The notes below the pieces were generated by a model. That model did no database searches. It was not told where the DNA came from and saw only the letters and a program-made list of their open reading frames with translations. Shown one piece after another: positions 1-10,719 of a stretch of DNA of 35,205 bases (its first letter is position 1; each line of letters starts with the position of its first letter). Source of the stretch: Spirogloea muscicola (Eukaryota; Streptophyta; Zygnematophyceae; Spirogloeales; Spirogloeaceae). The stretch spans positions 119,955 through 155,159 of the forward strand of contig WELB01000075.1 in NCBI GenBank assembly GCA_009602725.1. Reading direction: 5' to 3'. The translations under genes and the position numbers were made by a program.

Positions 1-830
1 TGGGCTTGCCAGCTGCATATCTGTCGCTCTTGCGACGTCGAGTTTCGGCCTGTTTGCAGCGTGCTCAGGCTAGTGCCTTGCACCAGAAAGCTGGGCGAGC
101 TCTAGTAGGTGGCAGAAGGGCTCCGTTCCTGGCATCTAGTATTCATGCATCGAGTAGTGACCTTTATGTTTTGACCCGTGGTTATTGAGCGGGTCAATCT
201 GCTGTAGGTTACGTAGATTTTTAGATGTGCTTGCCTTTGTACCTGGCCATTTGGCCTACATTTCTTTCTAATACACGATCTCTTCTTCTTGTTGCTGCTT
301 CCGGGTCTCATCCGGCTGCATCTTTTCCAGCTTCGAGCTACTCTGACCTGATGTTGCTCACCCGCGGGTTTTGAACTTCGTGTGGTTCCGTCATGTCTAG
401 TTGTCTCGATGCCTAGCTAGTGTGTTTCCCTTCTTTTGGATTTTGTCCATTCTGTTTGGCTGGCTTCTGCCAGCCCCTCTCTTCTATGGCGAGCTCATCT
501 TATTCTCAATGGGCGAGCACTTTCTTCTATGGGCGAGCTCATCTTCTCTTCTATGGGCGAGCTCATACCGAAAAGAATGAGCTCGCCCATAGAAGAGAGG
601 GGCTGGCAGAAGCCAGCCAAAAAAGAATGAACAGCTGTGTGGTTGAGAAATGGCTCTCTCAATGGGGGCAAGGGCTGTGAAAAGCCAGCCCGAAAACAAA
701 AGCCAGCCCGAAATGAATGGACAAAGGTTTGAAGGGGCCAACCGACGCATGTTCGCGTTTACTTTTGTGAGGGCGTGCCCACCATCACATGGAAGTGCTC
801 GCCCATAGAGAAGAGGGGCAATCATAGAAA
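1..830 (+). mobile_element. Nested 3'-end fragments of a non-LTR retroelement
   Basis: The first 188 bases encode the C-terminal end of a retroelement polyprotein; the frame runs in from the window edge through LPAAYLSLLRRRVSACLQRA and ends in SDLYVLTRGY with TGA at 186-188. The following 3' untranslated stretch (GTGCTTGCCTTTGTACCTGG near 228-247) matches copies at 10.7-11.9 kb and 30.7 kb. A second, diverged terminus ends SDLMLLTRGF with TGA at 372-374. The rest to 830 is a module that recurs elsewhere in the window (GGGCTGGC...CCAGCCCC...GGGCGAGCTC), present several times in both orientations. No intact open frame remains, so these are 5'-truncated dead copies. The assignment to a LINE-type element rests on similarity to the longer piece at 30.7-32.3 kb. 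Confidence 0.75.
440..633. repeat. Near-perfect inverted repeat of the retroelement 3' module
   Basis: The left arm at 458-498 and the right arm at 577-618 are reverse complements with one base missing on the left (CTATGGCGAG against CTATGGGCGAG). Weaker matching extends outward to about 440 and 633. A second pairing of 543-566 with 577-600 leaves a loop of about 10 bases. Each arm also holds a small palindrome, GGCTGGCAGAAGCCAGCC at 601-618. Two copies of the same module were evidently joined head to head. Confidence 0.85.
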
Positions 831-833
831 ACA

Positions 834-1400
834 AACTTCCAGGAGCCTAGCAGCTCTGATTTGCGGCTGCTTAGCAGGGGTTACTGAGTGATTCGTAGCT
901 GCTTTGTTTCTTTGTGAGCTTTATTTTCTTAGCGCTTTCCCTGGCCCCCTTCTCTTACTCGGTTCATTCTTTTTTGAGCTGGCTTATCCAGCCCCTATCC
1001 TCTTGGTAGGGGAGGGCCTTTAGGCTATCATATGGCCCAGCCAAGCTCCATCATGAAATAAGCATCCAGCATCCAACACTTCAATCCTTGGGCTGCCATA
1101 CACAATAGCACCCGGGGCTGAGCTGATTCTTTGCTCTCAAAAGGGAAGGACCAAGTTCTCTCGAGTCAAACAAAGGGCAATTTGTGCGAGGTTGCCAGCC
1201 TTGCCCCCTGCATCTGAGGGAGAAGAAGGGCTCGACCATTGAGGGTAGGGGCTGGAGAAAGCCAGCCCAAAGACAGAATGAACAAAGGACGAGAAGGGGC
1301 CAGGGGAAGCACTAAGAACAATAAGCTCAAAATAAAGCTAAGCAGCTACGAAGCACTCAGTAAGCAGCCTCAAGTCAGAGAGACTGGGTTTCTGGAAGCG
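834..1400. repeat. Large inverted repeat of retroelement 3' ends
   Basis: About 170 bp at 834-1010 on the plus strand matches the reverse complement of about 1215-1400. Shared blocks include CGTAGCTGCTT, AGCTTTATTTT and CCCTGGCCCC, a GTTCATTCT block and a CCAGCCCCTA block. The left arm reads out the element C-terminus as SDLRLLSRGY with TGA at 885-887. The right arm reads the corresponding SDLRLLTEC on the minus strand, degenerate. The spacer of about 200 bases shows nothing I recognise. Confidence 0.8.
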
Positions 1401-1449
1401 GGTCCCCTGCATCTAGTGGCTGCCTTGCCCGAGGGCCACTCATGATCCA

Positions 1450-1923
1450 CATGCTACAGCAGCTCCTCACTGCCATAGGCCAGAGTAGCTTGAACTTGAG
1501 GCCACAGCTAGCTGCCAACCAGCTGCCCAGGATGACAATGACAGCCTAGCTTTCACAGAGTGCAGGTTCCTGCAGATGTGCATGCCACTAACTCGCAAGC
1601 TCGGGGCATTTGAATATATAGACAGGCAAGGCGTCAATATGAAGTTGCAAAAATGTGCAATTTTGTGAACCCGAGTCCCTCTGTAAAGTAGCACGAGTTC
1701 TTGAATCTGTACAACACCAGGCGCTAATCACAACGCACCAGCAGGGGTCGCAGACCGACTTAGACTAAGCAGATATGTGCCAGGAAGGTCTTGCACCATA
1801 CAATCAAATTTATAAACAAGCTGCGCATTGTTTCTACTTAACAATCAAGCAATTTGTGGTGTATATTGCCGCACAAGCACACCTACTAAGACGCAGGCCA
1901 GCTGTGCTGCAGCCCTTGTTAAA
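1450..1923. other. Unassigned; probably 3' flank of the phenylalanine hydroxylase gene
   Basis: No coding signal is seen on either strand. The stretch lies just after the stop codon of the minus-strand hydroxylase, so part of it is likely its 3' untranslated region. Confidence 0.4.
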
Positions 1924-4143
1924 CTACTTGGGAACGAGCTCTGGGTGGTGGAGGGTGGCAGCATATGCGTGCAGCTTCTCTGCGGCATCATTGAAGCTGG
2001 AGCACAAAAAGTATGTCTTTTGGAAACCTTCTTTGTAACTCATCTTTGGCAGCTTGGCAAAAGGATCCAGGTCCAGGAACTGGGGCTTCTTACCATCCTC
2101 TGTGCCCGACTGCATGTACTGCAGCTCACCAAAACTTGAGAGAAGGCCTGCGCCAAAGGCCTTGACCTGCCCCTCCTCCAAGATGGTACCGAACTCTACT
2201 GTGTACCTGCAAGAGCAAGAAAGGCATCTGCTGCAATGAAAATCAAAGACTCAAGAAGCAAAATACCCTGAGCAAGATGTGGCTCTTAGCTCAGGCTGTG
2301 TTGGCTGTGCAGATGAATTAGCACAGCATCATGTAGCACCTGCGAACGACAACATGCTACCTTGACCTATCTGTGCCGAGCTTGGGAAGCCGTACAATGA
2401 CCAGCATGACGTCAGCACACTAGGCCTTCTTGTAATCCCAAGTTTTTGAAGTCACCCACCAGTACAGCTTGGTGAGCTGCCAAATCTCCTTCTTGTTGGC
2501 TCCCAGAGATGCCAGGCCAATTTGATAGGCAAGATCAGCAAAGCCGGGATCTGCAAGCATCGGGACGTGTCCCAGAAGCTCATGACAAACATCGGGCTCT
2601 GGTGTGTACATGGGGTTGCTCTTGTGGCGCACATACTGCTCGTCAAGCAATGACGATGAGGATGTCAGCCACTGCAGTCTTAGTGCCTCAATAAGTGCAC
2701 CATGCAAACTGCACCAGACCGTTAAGTCGAATCATCAGTTTCTAGGCAGCTGCTACATTGCAGATTTTCTCTGTGCTGCTGTAGAAATTTCATGAAGCAG
2801 ATACAAGCATGTACTATCCGTGGGGCGGCACCTGAGTTGAGTGAAACGTCCTAAATGCAAGTCCATTTAGAAAGTCTCTTGGATGGAGCAATCCAGCCAC
2901 TGGTCTGACTCGCCACCCCGTCTTCTGCTGAAGAATCTCTGATACATCTTGAAGCTGAGGGATGACATCCGCCTGGAAACTGAACAGTGGAAAGGTTGCC
3001 AGGTACTCCTGGCACGCATGTGTGGAGTAGAGCTTTGTCAGCTCGTTGAATACCGTATGCCAAACATATACTTCATCCTCTGTGTAGTCCACTTTTGGTA
3101 TAGGTGTCCCCCTGTGAACGAAATTGCAAAGAGTTGCGTTAGTGTGCACCCTGAGATTGTTCTATAACTTGACAACGTTTGAGCTCGTACAAAAGCTCAG
3201 TTTGCTGCTTGAAGTCCAGAAATAAGAACTCAAAGATCTCAAAGCGTGATGCCCTTTGTGTAGCTTGAGCAATTCCCAAAATAAGGCTGCTGTAGATTGA
3301 AGGTACAAAACTTACATGACATGAGATTTAGCAAGGTCGGCAATGAAGGTCCGCCGCTTCTTGTAGTCCTCGTCATGATAGCCCTGCTTGTGCATAATTG
3401 ATGTCAAGGAGCACAGAATCGACTGTGATCAGCTGTTTGTTGACCAGATCTTCACACTCCCAACACAATCATTTCAGCACGTTCAGAATGTCGTCCAGCT
3501 TGCCATGTGGACAATCAAGTAGACAGACGAGGAACAGACTTCTATCCCAAGGCTCAGGAGTCTTTACCGGATGGTCTTCAGCAAGATTTGCACCAAATCC
3601 CATAATGTGCTCGCCATTCGAAATGTCCTCAATCCGTCTCGGAATGACTATTTCCTCCTCATCTGGCAGAGTAGGAGAAATCTCAGAGGCAGGTGCCTCG
3701 GAAGCGGGTGCCTGTGTGCCTGGACACCGAAAGACGACGATGCAATTCAGGCCCAACCCCACCATCCTCCAGGGCAGCCTGGGCTACACAAGAAGCACGT
3801 GCCCTACCAACATCGGGTCACTCAAGCAAAGCCAGGTTGACAAAGGCAGATCACGTCAATTCCGCGTATCACCTGCTGCTGAGGCCGAGATGGACCGAGC
3901 AGGACTCCTGAGCTCCTTGGCATCAAGGCCACCGACAGCCGCGGCAAGAGCAGCTCTTCTTTCCACTTGGCTAACCAGTCTGCCATCTCGAGCGATTGAG
4001 GACCCTGTCATCAAACTGCGGAGACTGGAGGTCCTTGACGCGCGCGCCGCAAGCGCTGGCCCCGTCCGACGGCTCACTGGTCTACTTGCATCTAGAACTG
4101 GCAGCGACAAGGCCGCCACAGTGGACGGCGCCATCACGGCCAT
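1924..4143 (-). CDS. PAH: Phenylalanine (aromatic amino acid) 4-hydroxylase, probably plastidic
   Basis: Six exons on the minus strand: 4143-3873, 3719-3568, 3383-3316, 3111-2832, 2635-2460 and 2206-1924. All introns are GT-AG and the sum is 1230 nt, 409 residues. The Biopterin_H catalytic domain fills roughly residues 120-390. The iron ligands are visible as the two histidines of CHELLGH (about 275 and 280) and the glutamate of YTVEFG (about 320). [11 protein letters not shown] is another family block. Residues 1-90 are rich in Ala, Ser and Arg with almost no acidic residues, like a chloroplast transit peptide. The start at 4143 has a strong context (GCCACCATGG); an in-frame Met at 4242 is less likely. 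No N-terminal ACT regulatory domain is present. Non-flowering plants and green algae are known to carry a chloroplast phenylalanine hydroxylase making tyrosine, so the location is inferred from that and the leader. It is divergent from RPL35a. Confidence 0.95.
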
Positions 4144-4373
4144 GGTGGCTTCCGAACGGCCTTGTGCCCCGAGCTGGACGAGCGAGCTGAGCAAGGCCTC
4201 CGTATCGGCGCTGCGGCACGCGAGTCCTCGTCGCCGTCGCAAGCCTCGCCCAGGAGGGCCCCTCGCCCTCGCCCAGTGGTCGGGAGCAGGTTATCAGCCT
4301 CGGATGTAAGCCAGATAGCCGATTCGAGCCGCGCCAATTGCGCCCGATTGCGACGGGCTTAGGCGGAGCGTCC

Positions 4374-4382
4374 TGCGGCGGT

Positions 4383-4450
<68 letters not shown>

Positions 4451-4456
4451 AGGTGG
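4374..4456. repeat. GGC/GCC trinucleotide repeat in a divergent promoter region
   Basis: Almost uninterrupted GGC units run through 4385-4416 and 4427-4450, separated by a short ACGGCGACA interruption. The tract lies between the divergent hydroxylase (ATG 4143) and RPL35a (ATG 5000) genes. Open frames through it give only polyglycine, polyalanine or polyarginine and are not credible genes. Confidence 0.9.
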
Positions 4457-4519
4457 CTGGCGACAAGTGACGGGGCTCGACCGAGTAGCTCCCACGGTAG
4501 CGCCGTTGGGCCTGCCATT

Positions 4520-4615
4520 GAAGAAGAAGTGGCACTCCCAATGGGGGCAAGGGCTGCGAAAAGCCAGCCCAAAAAGAATTCACAAAGGTTCAGAGGGGCC
4601 TAAGAGCGGTGAGCA
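4520..4615 (+). repeat. Isolated copy of the retroelement 3' module
   Basis: The stretch with CAATGGGGGCAAGGGCTG, then AAAAGCCAGCCC and AAAGAATTCACAAAGG, repeats 650-725 closely and resembles 10960-11050. It lies in the spacer between the hydroxylase and RPL35a. Confidence 0.75.
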
Positions 4616-4999
4616 GCTAGCTACAAAGGGGCCATTGAGAGAGCGGTGCCTTGTCGTTGGGCGTCGCCTGGCGCCGTTTGCCGGAGCGGCCACTTGGCAA
4701 CGACTTGGCCTGACCAGGTCCGACGCCGGCCAGGGCGGGTGCTGACGCGGCCGACTGCCCCGAGTCTCTCGGGACGCCGACGGAACGGTCGCCGACGCCT
4801 TGCCGACGGGGGGGGAACGAGCGCCTGAACCCTAATCACCCGCCGCCGCCGGGACAGCCCCGGGGCAAAAGCCCTAGGGTTTAAGCGCCCGCAGGAGCGC
4901 CCACATCCCCTCGCCCCAACCCCCGCCCCCCGGCACCCGCGCCGATACGCGCCGGCGCCTGCGGCGCAAGCTCCGGCCCGCTGTCCTCCGGCGGCGCCC

Positions 5000-6035
5000 A
5001 TGGCGAGCCGCCAGGGCGAGCGCATCCGGTGAGCTTCTGGGTCCCACCCACCCAAAGCTCTCTCCCGCTCCAGCCGGCGCCGCCCTCCGTGGACGCCACC
5101 GGCTGCTGCGGCGGCGAGCCTCGACGCCGCCCTGCGCCGCATGCACCGCGCTGACCGTGGCCACAGCCGCCTTGGTCATGGCCGCCGTCGCCCATCTCTG
5201 ACGCCGGGACGTGCTCTCGTCCGCGCTTTGCTGCGCCTGGGGGGGGCCCATGCAGGCTGTACGTGCGCGGCAGCATCCTGGGCTACCGGCGGTGAGGCCC
5301 CACGCCCCGTCCGACTAGGCCAGGTGGCTGCAAGACCGGGCCTGCACCGCCGCCGGCAGGACCGTAGCGGCGGCAGCGCTGCGACGGCCCTGCAGGCTGT
5401 CCCTGGGCGATGCTCTGCGGGCTACCTTACTTCTGCGTCTGTGAAATTCAGCTCACGATGGGTGCCGGCGGACTGCCGGCCAAGATGCGCCAAAATGGCC
5501 CACAGGCTAAGGTCCGTGATGCAATACTGATGCCGCGCCTGTCGCACGTTGTTGCACCCGCCGCCCCTCTAGGTCCAAGTCGGACCAGTACCCCAGCACG
5601 TCGCTGCTGCAGATCGAGGGCGTGGCCACCAAGGGCGAGGTGGAGTGGTACGCAGGCAAGAAGGTCGCGTACGTGTACAAGGCCAAGACCAAGAAGAAGG
5701 GCTCGCTGTACCGCGCCATCTGGGGCCACGTCTGCCGGCCACACGGCAACAGCGGCATTGTGCGTGCCAAGTTCCGGAAAAATCTTCCACCCGCTTCCCT
5801 GGTAAGCTTCTATCGCCGAGGTTGTTGTAAAGCTTTGGTGCAGAGTTCTGCGGTACATGACCTTGGCCTTAGCATATGACGTGTCTTGTCTCTGATCGTA
5901 CACCCTGCACATTATCTTGTCGGCGGTTCATTTGAGGAGCTGTTTGGTTGTGTGCTGTTGTTATCTGATGGTTTAGCTGGGTTCATTGTGCAGGGGGCCA
6001 AGGTCCGAGTGTTCATGTACCCTAGCCGGATATGA
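5000..6035 (+). CDS. RPL35A: 60S ribosomal protein eL33 (RPL35a)
   Basis: Four exons: 5000-5028, 5256-5291, 5573-5801 and 5994-6035, all GT-AG, sum 336 nt and 111 residues, the usual length for this family. Exon 1 gives [10 protein letters not shown], exon 2 the [12 protein letters not shown] block, and exon 3 the core with [44 protein letters not shown] and the NLPP block. Exon 4 ends in [13 protein letters not shown]. These are diagnostic for eL33, a small basic beta-barrel protein of the large cytosolic ribosomal subunit. No lesion is seen. The gene starts head-to-head with phenylalanine hydroxylase and ends tail-to-tail with the alpha/beta hydrolase. Candidate green-algal poly(A) signals TGTAA lie at 6326-6330 and 6401-6405. 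Confidence 0.97.
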
Positions 6036-6325
6036 GAGCATTAGCCTGTAGTCAGCACTTAACTCGGTGCCAGACAAGTTGGTGATGGCGATCAACCCTG
6101 CAAAGGGTGCGAAGGAGCCACTTGATTGAACATTATTTTGCACCCGCCAATCTTGAGTCCTACATTTAGAGACTGTGCTACTAGGTCCAACACATCTGTG
6201 AAGAGGAGTCCTCTGTTGATATTACCTCACAGTCATGCTTGCGCAGGTGATGTGTGACCCAACAGTAGTTTGTGTCAGGCAAGGGGTTGGTCAATATTGT
6301 ATAAGCCAAAGAATGCAATGTGGGC

Positions 6326-6330
6326 TGTAA
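6326..6330 (+). terminator. Candidate TGTAA poly(A) signal for RPL35a
   Basis: TGTAA is the common poly(A) signal in many chlorophytes. It stands 290 bases past the RPL35a stop; a second TGTAA at 6401-6405 is an alternative. Without transcript ends this is weak. Confidence 0.3.
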
Positions 6331-6413
6331 AAAGTGGGTGGACGACTAGTGTTTCAGATCTTGTATAGCTTCCGTGAGGTGCTTGCAAAGACTCCATCAT
6401 TGTAAAAGTGCCT

Positions 6414-9400
6414 TCATGAGGTACCAGCATCACCAGCAGGCTCAGGAGGAACTATATCCTCAGGAGGTCTTAAATCTTGTGCCCTGATTGCGGCAAAGGC
6501 ATCCTGGGGAACACTGGCTTCTCCTTGATCTTGCTTGTCACTTGTTAACGGCCACTTCTCAAGGAGCAGGCACATGAGGGCCTCGCAGATTTGAGCGGCA
6601 TTGGCCTCCCTGGTGTCGGGTTTTGCCGGACTGTACACCATCCAGCCATGATCATACTTCTTATCTGGCCTAACCACGACTGAACCTGGCACCTCGGCGT
6701 CCTTCCTTGCAACCAGACCATCGCTCTGAAGACCAAAAATGTTGACTTCGTAGTTAGACTTTAGGGCGTACAGGGGCCTTGATAAGTATTCGTGGCAATG
6801 GAGAAGCAGGAGACTTCGTGCACAGCGCTGTTGGACAGCAAGAAAGTCGGGTTTGTCATAGACTAGATCCTGAGGCCATTATATATCATTCTTACCATAG
6901 TATGCGTCAGCACATGTCTCATACCTTCTCGCCATACCGAAGCTCCAGATGCAGTGCACAGACAGCCATTGCGGCCGCTAGCGGCATGGCCACAGGAACT
7001 TTTGCTGGGGATGGAATCTCGCCAACATCATCCCCTGAGAGTGATGGCAGTTAAGCTTATAAGCACCGCAGCCTTCAAAGCACCTCGAGACTGAAAGAGG
7101 TAAGCCTCCAAATTAAGACAGGCCACAGAATGTCGAGGTCTTCCTCCAAAGAATCAACAGACAGTCTGCAGGACTGGAGCCGAGTGTGGTGTGGTCATGA
7201 AGGGCTGATTTTGGTGTTGACCTCCAAGTTCTGGCTTGCTGGCCCACGGAATCTCAGCATGTGTCACATGTGAGAGGGTTGAAAGCACAGCTGGTGCCTT
7301 GCTGGCTTCACTGTGGAATGAGACCATAGGTATGCCAGCTGGCATGGGGTAGTTCTCAAGAAACTCTCTTCGCTTCTCATACGTAATATCAGTGATGGAA
7401 CCCAGATCACCCTGAGGCCGACAACCAAGTACACTAATTGCTCAATGTTTGGCCATCCACTAGAGAGCAAGGAATACAGGACAATGTGATAAGCAGTCAC
7501 GAAGTGCAGCAGACGGGCTGGAGCTGACCTTGATCACTTTGGAGAAGATCATTTCCAAAATCTGTCGTGATTGTAGATCCCCAATCTGACCAGGGCGGAG
7601 AATGTCAGAAGCTACTGGGCTACCTGCATACGGACTTTGGACAAATATGATGCCAGCCACCTTATGACGCAGCTCAGGGTACATGGCCACGGCTGCTGCG
7701 CTGTCCACGCTTCCCTTACTGTGGCCTAGGAGCATCACACGCTTGCCTGTGGCCCAGTAAAGCTCATCCACGTATGACCTTATCTCTTGAGCATTCTTCT
7801 CTACCGCAGCCTGCACCAAGTCGCAGAGTCAATCAGGCAAGTACCTAAGCAGTGTCCGGTTGGCTACCCTCCAAAGAAGTGGAGAACAGAGAACCTCTTG
7901 CAACCTCAAGAATCATTCTCCCTACTTGACTCAGTAGATAAGGTGATTCATGAGCATGGGGCTTGTCAAGTGTTTAACCATACAAGGTGAGATCAAGTGA
8001 TTGAATGCTGACCTCACTGTGGATCTTTGCAATGTGGCACGTCAGACCCAATTGTGAGAGGTGCTTCTTTGTGTTCACAAAGTACAGATTACCAAGTCTG
8101 CTAAACAAGCCTGAGAAGAGGACGATCAACAACAACCTCACTTTGGTAGCCCTCTCAAGCATGCTGGACTAGCAACTTGCACATGGTTAATGACCTTGTT
8201 ATAAACCATCAACACGAGATGCGCACATAGATTCCCACTCTACTCAGACTTTAAAGTAGACAGCACCACTACATGGACACAGGGAAGACTTACTACCTGG
8301 AATCAGCAAGTAGACCAATGAATCAGGGAGCGTGTGAACACCGTTCCTGATTTACAGCGGGCAAGGAAGCAACAAAGTGTCTCAGGATGTCGCAGAGGGT
8401 GATGGAAGCGAAATTCGCCACGAACTTGCTTGCAGCTGCATAAAAGAACTGAGACCTGCTATTTTCATGCAATTGCAGGAGTGCGAACCATCTACAAAAC
8501 CTGAGGAAGCGTGTTGAAAGGTAATGCAAAAACTACTTCAGAGCTTCAAAGCTAAGAAGCATATCATGCTCACAATATCCTGTTGATATGCTTGTTGAAT
8601 CTCTCTGTCCCATCCTCTACTGGAGGCAGGTTCGTTTCCTTTTGTATCCAGCCAATGTCATCACCTGATCCTCTAAGGGTGGTCTGCACGCGTGCAATCA
8701 GACTGTCTTTCTGGAGTCAGATTCCTTAAAACTATATAACTGCACCACAGCATCCAAGACATGCAATTTGCTATCGTGTGAACTCTATAGGTACAAACCA
8801 GCCTGCACCAAATGTTGTAGTGCGACTAGCTGCTAGAGGCTCAGCACAGTTCCATCACTGGTCTTGAAACCTGAGATTATCAAATCTTGACTTATTCATT
8901 GAGAGCTTCATTGCAATGTCAAGACATTTGACATGAATGCAATAATGGTGCAGTTGAAGAGAGGACTTATGCTGCCAGTAAGCGCATCCTTGGTACCTCT
9001 GTACGTGTGTGTGCAGTGGCCTAATCAATCGTTTGTGCACGAAAGACATGCAACTGTATGCGAAACTCCAGACATACTTCAATCCCCAGATGTTGGGAAG
9101 CCACCTGCATATTACCCATGCCAAGACTTGCTTGGCTCCTTGGTGAGCCAACCATGCCCTGCGTTCCTCTCAGGAATTGCCTGGACTTCGTCTCGGATCT
9201 TCGAGGAGGCAAGTACTTGACGCGCTACTCCCAGCAACCCGCACAGAAGTAAGAGTACAAGGTAGATGGAAGTTGGAACCTAGTTTCTGAGGCGTCGGCT
9301 ATGGTCAGAATACCTGGCCCATGTGAAGCCGCCGTAGGGTGTTGCAGAGCTGTCCTGATTACTGGTTGACAAAGTCCTGTCTTGAAGTTCTGCTTCCGCG

Positions 9401-10518
9401 TCCAAGTCTGGTGGTGTAAGTACGTGTGACTTGCCCTCCTCTGCATCCTGTATGTCTTTGTCTTGTACATCCTTGTATTCTACCGCTTTCTGTGTCTGGC
9501 CCAAAGTGTCCCCTGTGTCCCAAAGACTTGCAAGGCATCAGCAAGCACTCTAGCTCCTGTCAAAGTGCAGTATCTCAAGAGGCATCCATAGTGGAAGCAA
9601 GTCCAAAGTGCTGCTGAGCCAGCCAAGAAGTGCCACCCTGATGCAGAAGTGCAGAATACTGGAAAAGAAGCTGTTATAACTAGCACTCTGAGGCATGATC
9701 GCAATCACTACTGGTTGTGATGCTGCCAGGCTATCTATGTCTGGGAGTGGCAACCACAATTGTGCTGATTGTCACAGTTGCAGAAGTTGATGTGACAGTA
9801 CATGGTAACTCACCTACAAAGCTAGCTACTGCTTTACCGAAAGTGGAGGAGGCGACCACCGACTGCACAACTCTAACTGCGTTGCTGACTTGTTCCAAGG
9901 CAGGCTCCGTGAAGTCCCGGACTTGACTTACTAAGGAAGGACTACCAAGTGGCCGCTCTTCCTCCTCATTGATCACCTCAGCACCCTGCAAAGGATCAGC
10001 AGGAGTCCTGGCCAAGATCAGCAAGAGGCTTCAATGGAGGTACGTCTTAGCCTGCTTCAAGGCCTCTGCGCATCAAAGGCTGACGACCCCGTCCTCTCCC
10101 TCAGCATACTCATGTTAACGGACGATGAACAGCAGGGTTTAGGCCGGCAGGCCTAGTCAATCTGTGGGCGTGAATGCAGTCTGGATAGGTTGGCCAATTC
10201 ATCGGCTGGCTCACTTCTTGCTGGTCGTCACCACCGGCAAACCCTTCTTCATCTACAGGACTCTCGCCTGGCAAGGCATGTGATGGATGTGAGTACCTCG
10301 CAGCACATTCTCGTGCTGCACAGCACCATGTAAGGCATGGAATGCGAGGTCGCGGATTGAGCCTGCTTTGCGTCTATAGAGAGCATGTGGCAAAATGACT
10401 TCCGTGCTCGCAAGCAATTGTAGAGGCTTCAAAGGCAGGCGAGCTCAAGTATGCGCCGAAATGTCGAGGCTCCGGCGCGCCCCTGCCGCTCACCTCCCGG
10501 CGCTCTCATGCCTGCCAT
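6414..10518 (-). CDS. Plant-type alpha/beta hydrolase (lipase/esterase-like), 12 exons
   Basis: Exons on the minus strand: 10518-10494, 10267-10215, 9985-9814, 9512-9314, 9180-9105, 8710-8574, 8346-8297, 8110-8013, 7810-7529, 7411-7222, 7034-6925 and 6725-6414. All are GT-AG with matching phases, about 567 residues. The N-terminal 180 residues are acidic and low-complexity. The hydrolase region starts near RVQTTLRGSGDDIGW (about 185), followed by VYLLIPGLFSRLG. The nucleophile elbow is GHSKG (Ser about 301). SDGLV near 465 could hold the acid, and KYDHGW the catalytic His (about 490). The pattern matches an uncharacterised hydrolase family I know from land plants; the substrate is unknown, a lipid ester being a guess. 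No membrane anchor is clear. The first coding exon is tiny. Start alternatives are 10518 (G at +4) and 10509 in the same frame. Exons 1-5 are less certain than exons 6-12. Confidence 0.85.
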
Positions 10519-10529
10519 AAAGTCGTCAT
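10506..10529 (-). promoter_or_regulatory. Short upstream ORF overlapping the hydrolase start
   Basis: An out-of-frame ATG at 10529 opens a 7-codon frame (MTTLWQA) whose TGA at 10508-10506 overlaps the in-frame ATG at 10509 as ATGA. It also spans the preferred ATG at 10518. Such an arrangement can lower or tune initiation, but the transcript start is unknown. Confidence 0.4.
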
Positions 10530-10560
10530 TGCCGCTCCGGGGTCACGGTCGCGCCTTACG

Positions 10561-10599
10561 GCGTCGGCGGCGGCGGCGGCGGCGGCGGCGGCGNTAAAC

Positions 10600-10637
<38 letters not shown>
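10561..10637. repeat. CGG/GCC trinucleotide repeat with an assembly gap
   Basis: GGC units fill 10565-10593 and 10602-10637, separated by an 'n' at 10594 and TAAACCC. The repeat lies 45-120 bases upstream of the hydrolase start, so it is probably in its 5' leader or promoter. Its true length is unknown because of the 'n'. Confidence 0.9.
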
Positions 10638-10719
10638 TGTGGCAGCGGCGGCGAAAACGGCCAGCGCCTGGCCACCTGGTGGAAGCCAGGGAATCGCAGC
10701 TACTGACATCCAGGGCCGG

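Noticed and set aside
4338-4745. Glycine-rich open frame over the GGC repeat
   Set aside because: Repeat-driven; the frame crosses a retroelement fragment and has no homologous feel.
9550-9680. Hydrophobic frame (ALLGWLSSTLDLLPLWMPLE) as an extra exon of the alpha/beta hydrolase
   Set aside because: It needs phase 2 input while the preceding exon ends in phase 1, and it hits a stop before any GT donor. Skipping it joins exons 3 and 4 in phase.
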